A stretch of DNA of 64,000 bases, from contig NZ_KE332512.1 in the NCBI RefSeq assembly GCF_000412995.1, forward strand, positions 2,252,571-2,316,570, in the 5' to 3' direction. Both the position numbers and the translations under genes were made by a program. Source of the DNA: Treponema vincentii F0403. Lineage in GTDB: Bacteria; Spirochaetota; Spirochaetia; Treponematales; Treponemataceae. The notes under the pieces are model-generated. The model ran no database searches and was not told the origin of the DNA. It saw nothing but the letters and a program-made list of their open reading frames with translations. This document shows, one piece after another, positions 63,062-64,000 of this stretch; the first letter of the stretch is position 1; the number at the start of each line of letters is the position of its first letter.

Positions 63062-64000
63062 ATGGATCACATCGATGAATCGCTATTAACAGCAGAAGAA
63101 CAAGCAAATCTCGATCTGCTGAAAATAACTGATAAAGGATTACTAACAGGCGTAACAGATAAAGAAAAGTTAGCAGGCAACCTTGTAATACCTGATAGTG
63201 TTACGGAGATTGGAAACGCTGCCTTTTCCGATTGTACAGGTTTAACCAGTGTTGTGATACCCAATAATGTTACGGCGATTGGCAAGCATGCTTTTTCCCG
63301 GTGTACAGGTTTAACCAGTGTTGTAATACCCGATAGTGTTACGGCGATTGGTATGTTTGCCTTTGTCTGCTGTACCGATTTAACAAGTATTGTAATACCT
63401 GATAGTGTTACGTCGATTGGAAACGCTGCCTTTTCCGGTTGTACAGGTTTAACCAGTGTTGTGATACCCGATAATGTTACGGCGATTGGCAAGCTTGCTT
63501 TTTTCCGGTGTACAGGTTTAACCAGTGTTGTAATACCTGATAGTGTTACGGCGATTGGTATGTTTACCTTTGCCGGCTGTACCGATTTAACCAGTATTGT
63601 AATACCTGATAGTGTTACGGTGATTGGAAGGGCTGCGTTTGCCGGTTGTACCGGTTTAACAACTGTTGTGATATCTGATAGTGTTACGGAGATTGAAGAG
63701 GCTGCGTTTGCCGGCTGCACCGGTTTAACAACTGTTGTGATACCCGCTAGTGTTACTGATATTGGAAACGGCGCTTTTGCCGCCTGTGTGAACCTAATGC
63801 AGCTTACCGTTGATAATGCCAATGCGGTATATTGTGGCGAGGATAATATTATTTATACAAAGGATAAAAAAAAGCTTATAGCTGCAGCAGGTACTTTAAA
63901 AGGCCATATTGTTGTTCCCGACACTGTTACTGAAATCGGAATAGATTCGTTCTCCGGCTGTACCGGTTTAACAAACATCGTAATACCCAATAGTGTTACT
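63062..64000 (+). CDS. TpLRR/BspA-type leucine-rich-repeat protein 3 (3' end outside window)
   Basis: ATG 63062 with AGGAGG upstream, open to the window end (313 codons). It begins MDHIDESLLTAEEQANLDLL, the same cap as LRR 1 and 2, followed by 23-residue repeats. Repeats 1-3 (from 63209) recur almost unchanged from 63416, a 207-bp tandem duplication of exactly three repeats. The insert YCGEDNIIYTKDKKK follows. No signal peptide. Confidence 0.92.
   Translation, partial: MDHIDESLLTAEEQANLDLLKITDKGLLTGVTDKEKLAGNLVIPDSVTEIGNAAFSDCTGLTSVVIPNNVTAIGKHAFSRCTGLTSVVIPDSVTAIGMFAFVCCTDLTSIVIPDSVTSIGNAAFSGCTGLTSVVIPDNVTAIGKLAFFRCTGLTSVVIPDSVTAIGMFTFAGCTDLTSIVIPDSVTVIGRAAFAGCTGLTTVVISDSVTEIEEAAFAGCTGLTTVVIPASVTDIGNGAFAACVNLMQLTVDNANAVYCGEDNIIYTKDKKKLIAAAGTLKGHIVVPDTVTEIGIDSFSGCTGLTNIVIPNSVT

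Noticed and set aside
63067..63822. 251-aa minus-strand frame with repeating ITTVVKPVQPANA pattern
   Set aside because: It is the reverse reading of the LRR repeats in gene 3; similar shadows lie opposite LRR 1 and 2.
59500..64000. DNA repeats in the LRR genes as a CRISPR or satellite
   Set aside because: Periods of 69 bp are 23-codon protein repeats inside open frames.

Overview
The window reads as a spirochaete chromosome of the oral Treponema type. Pointers are moderate GC, a periplasmic-flagellar-collar-like TPR protein, a eukaryotic-type IleRS, three leucine-rich-repeat proteins with the 23-residue TpLRR/BspA consensus, and a decayed chromosomal integron of the kind known from Treponema denticola. 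All calls come from reading the sequence; no database search was run. No tRNA, rRNA or CRISPR array was recognised.

Layout. 1-5.8 kb, minus strand: sbcD, sbcC and the 5' two-thirds or more of a nicotinate phosphoribosyltransferase gene, with strong palindromes between them. 6.2-10.7 kb: a TetR regulator, a rifampicin-phosphotransferase-like PEP-utilising enzyme and a MATE exporter, in one operon behind a near-consensus promoter. 11.0-14.3 kb: ileS. 14.4-26.3 kb: an AT-rich accessory island. It starts with a coiled-coil protein, an XRE regulator divergent from a structured leader and a 62-aa protein, and a UDG-like protein. It continues with a frameshifted integron-integrase remnant, then cassette-like genes separated by attC-like sites: an HEXXH protein, a DUF4145 protein, a broken MmeI-like type IIG restriction-modification gene, HigBA and VapBC. 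It ends in a 226-bp duplicate of the 5' end of the restriction gene. 26.4-27.6 kb, minus strand: glgC. 27.8-43.9 kb: a long core operon rimP-nusA-infB-rbfA-truB-ribF-rpsO, then pnp-dut-lptF-lptG, a degenerate M48-like protein and an RNB exoribonuclease. 44.0-50.7 kb: VapBC, an M18 aminopeptidase, a FlcA-like TPR protein and XdhC. 50.7-54.2 kb, minus strand: an AAA/DUF4143 ATPase with six 23-bp direct repeats in its promoter region, remnants of an IS and an antitoxin, and an unknown 429-aa protein. 54.1-64 kb: a second accessory island with a hairpin array, an 11-C tract, an uncharacterised 195-aa protein, a zinc-ribbon/SPFH/GYF membrane module, and three LRR genes, each preceded by small unknown genes.

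How it fits together. The 27.8-43.9 kb block couples translation initiation, transcription elongation, ribosome maturation and RNA decay. Its first gene is preceded by a promoter and an intrinsic terminator, which suggests attenuation. The 14-26 kb island looks like a dying integron: the integrase is dead, one large cassette is broken, and two toxin-antitoxin pairs are intact. The 54-64 kb island is tied together by a promoter type seen three times, with a T-tract at a fixed 34 bp upstream of a TATACT box.

Most interesting unexplained signals: a hairpin element with conserved ends and a modular interior (about 14.39-14.48 kb and 54.14-54.33 kb), a 147-bp insertion made of four hairpins inside the restriction gene, the shared T-tract promoter class, the 23-bp iterons, and two homopolymer tracts that could be phase-variable.
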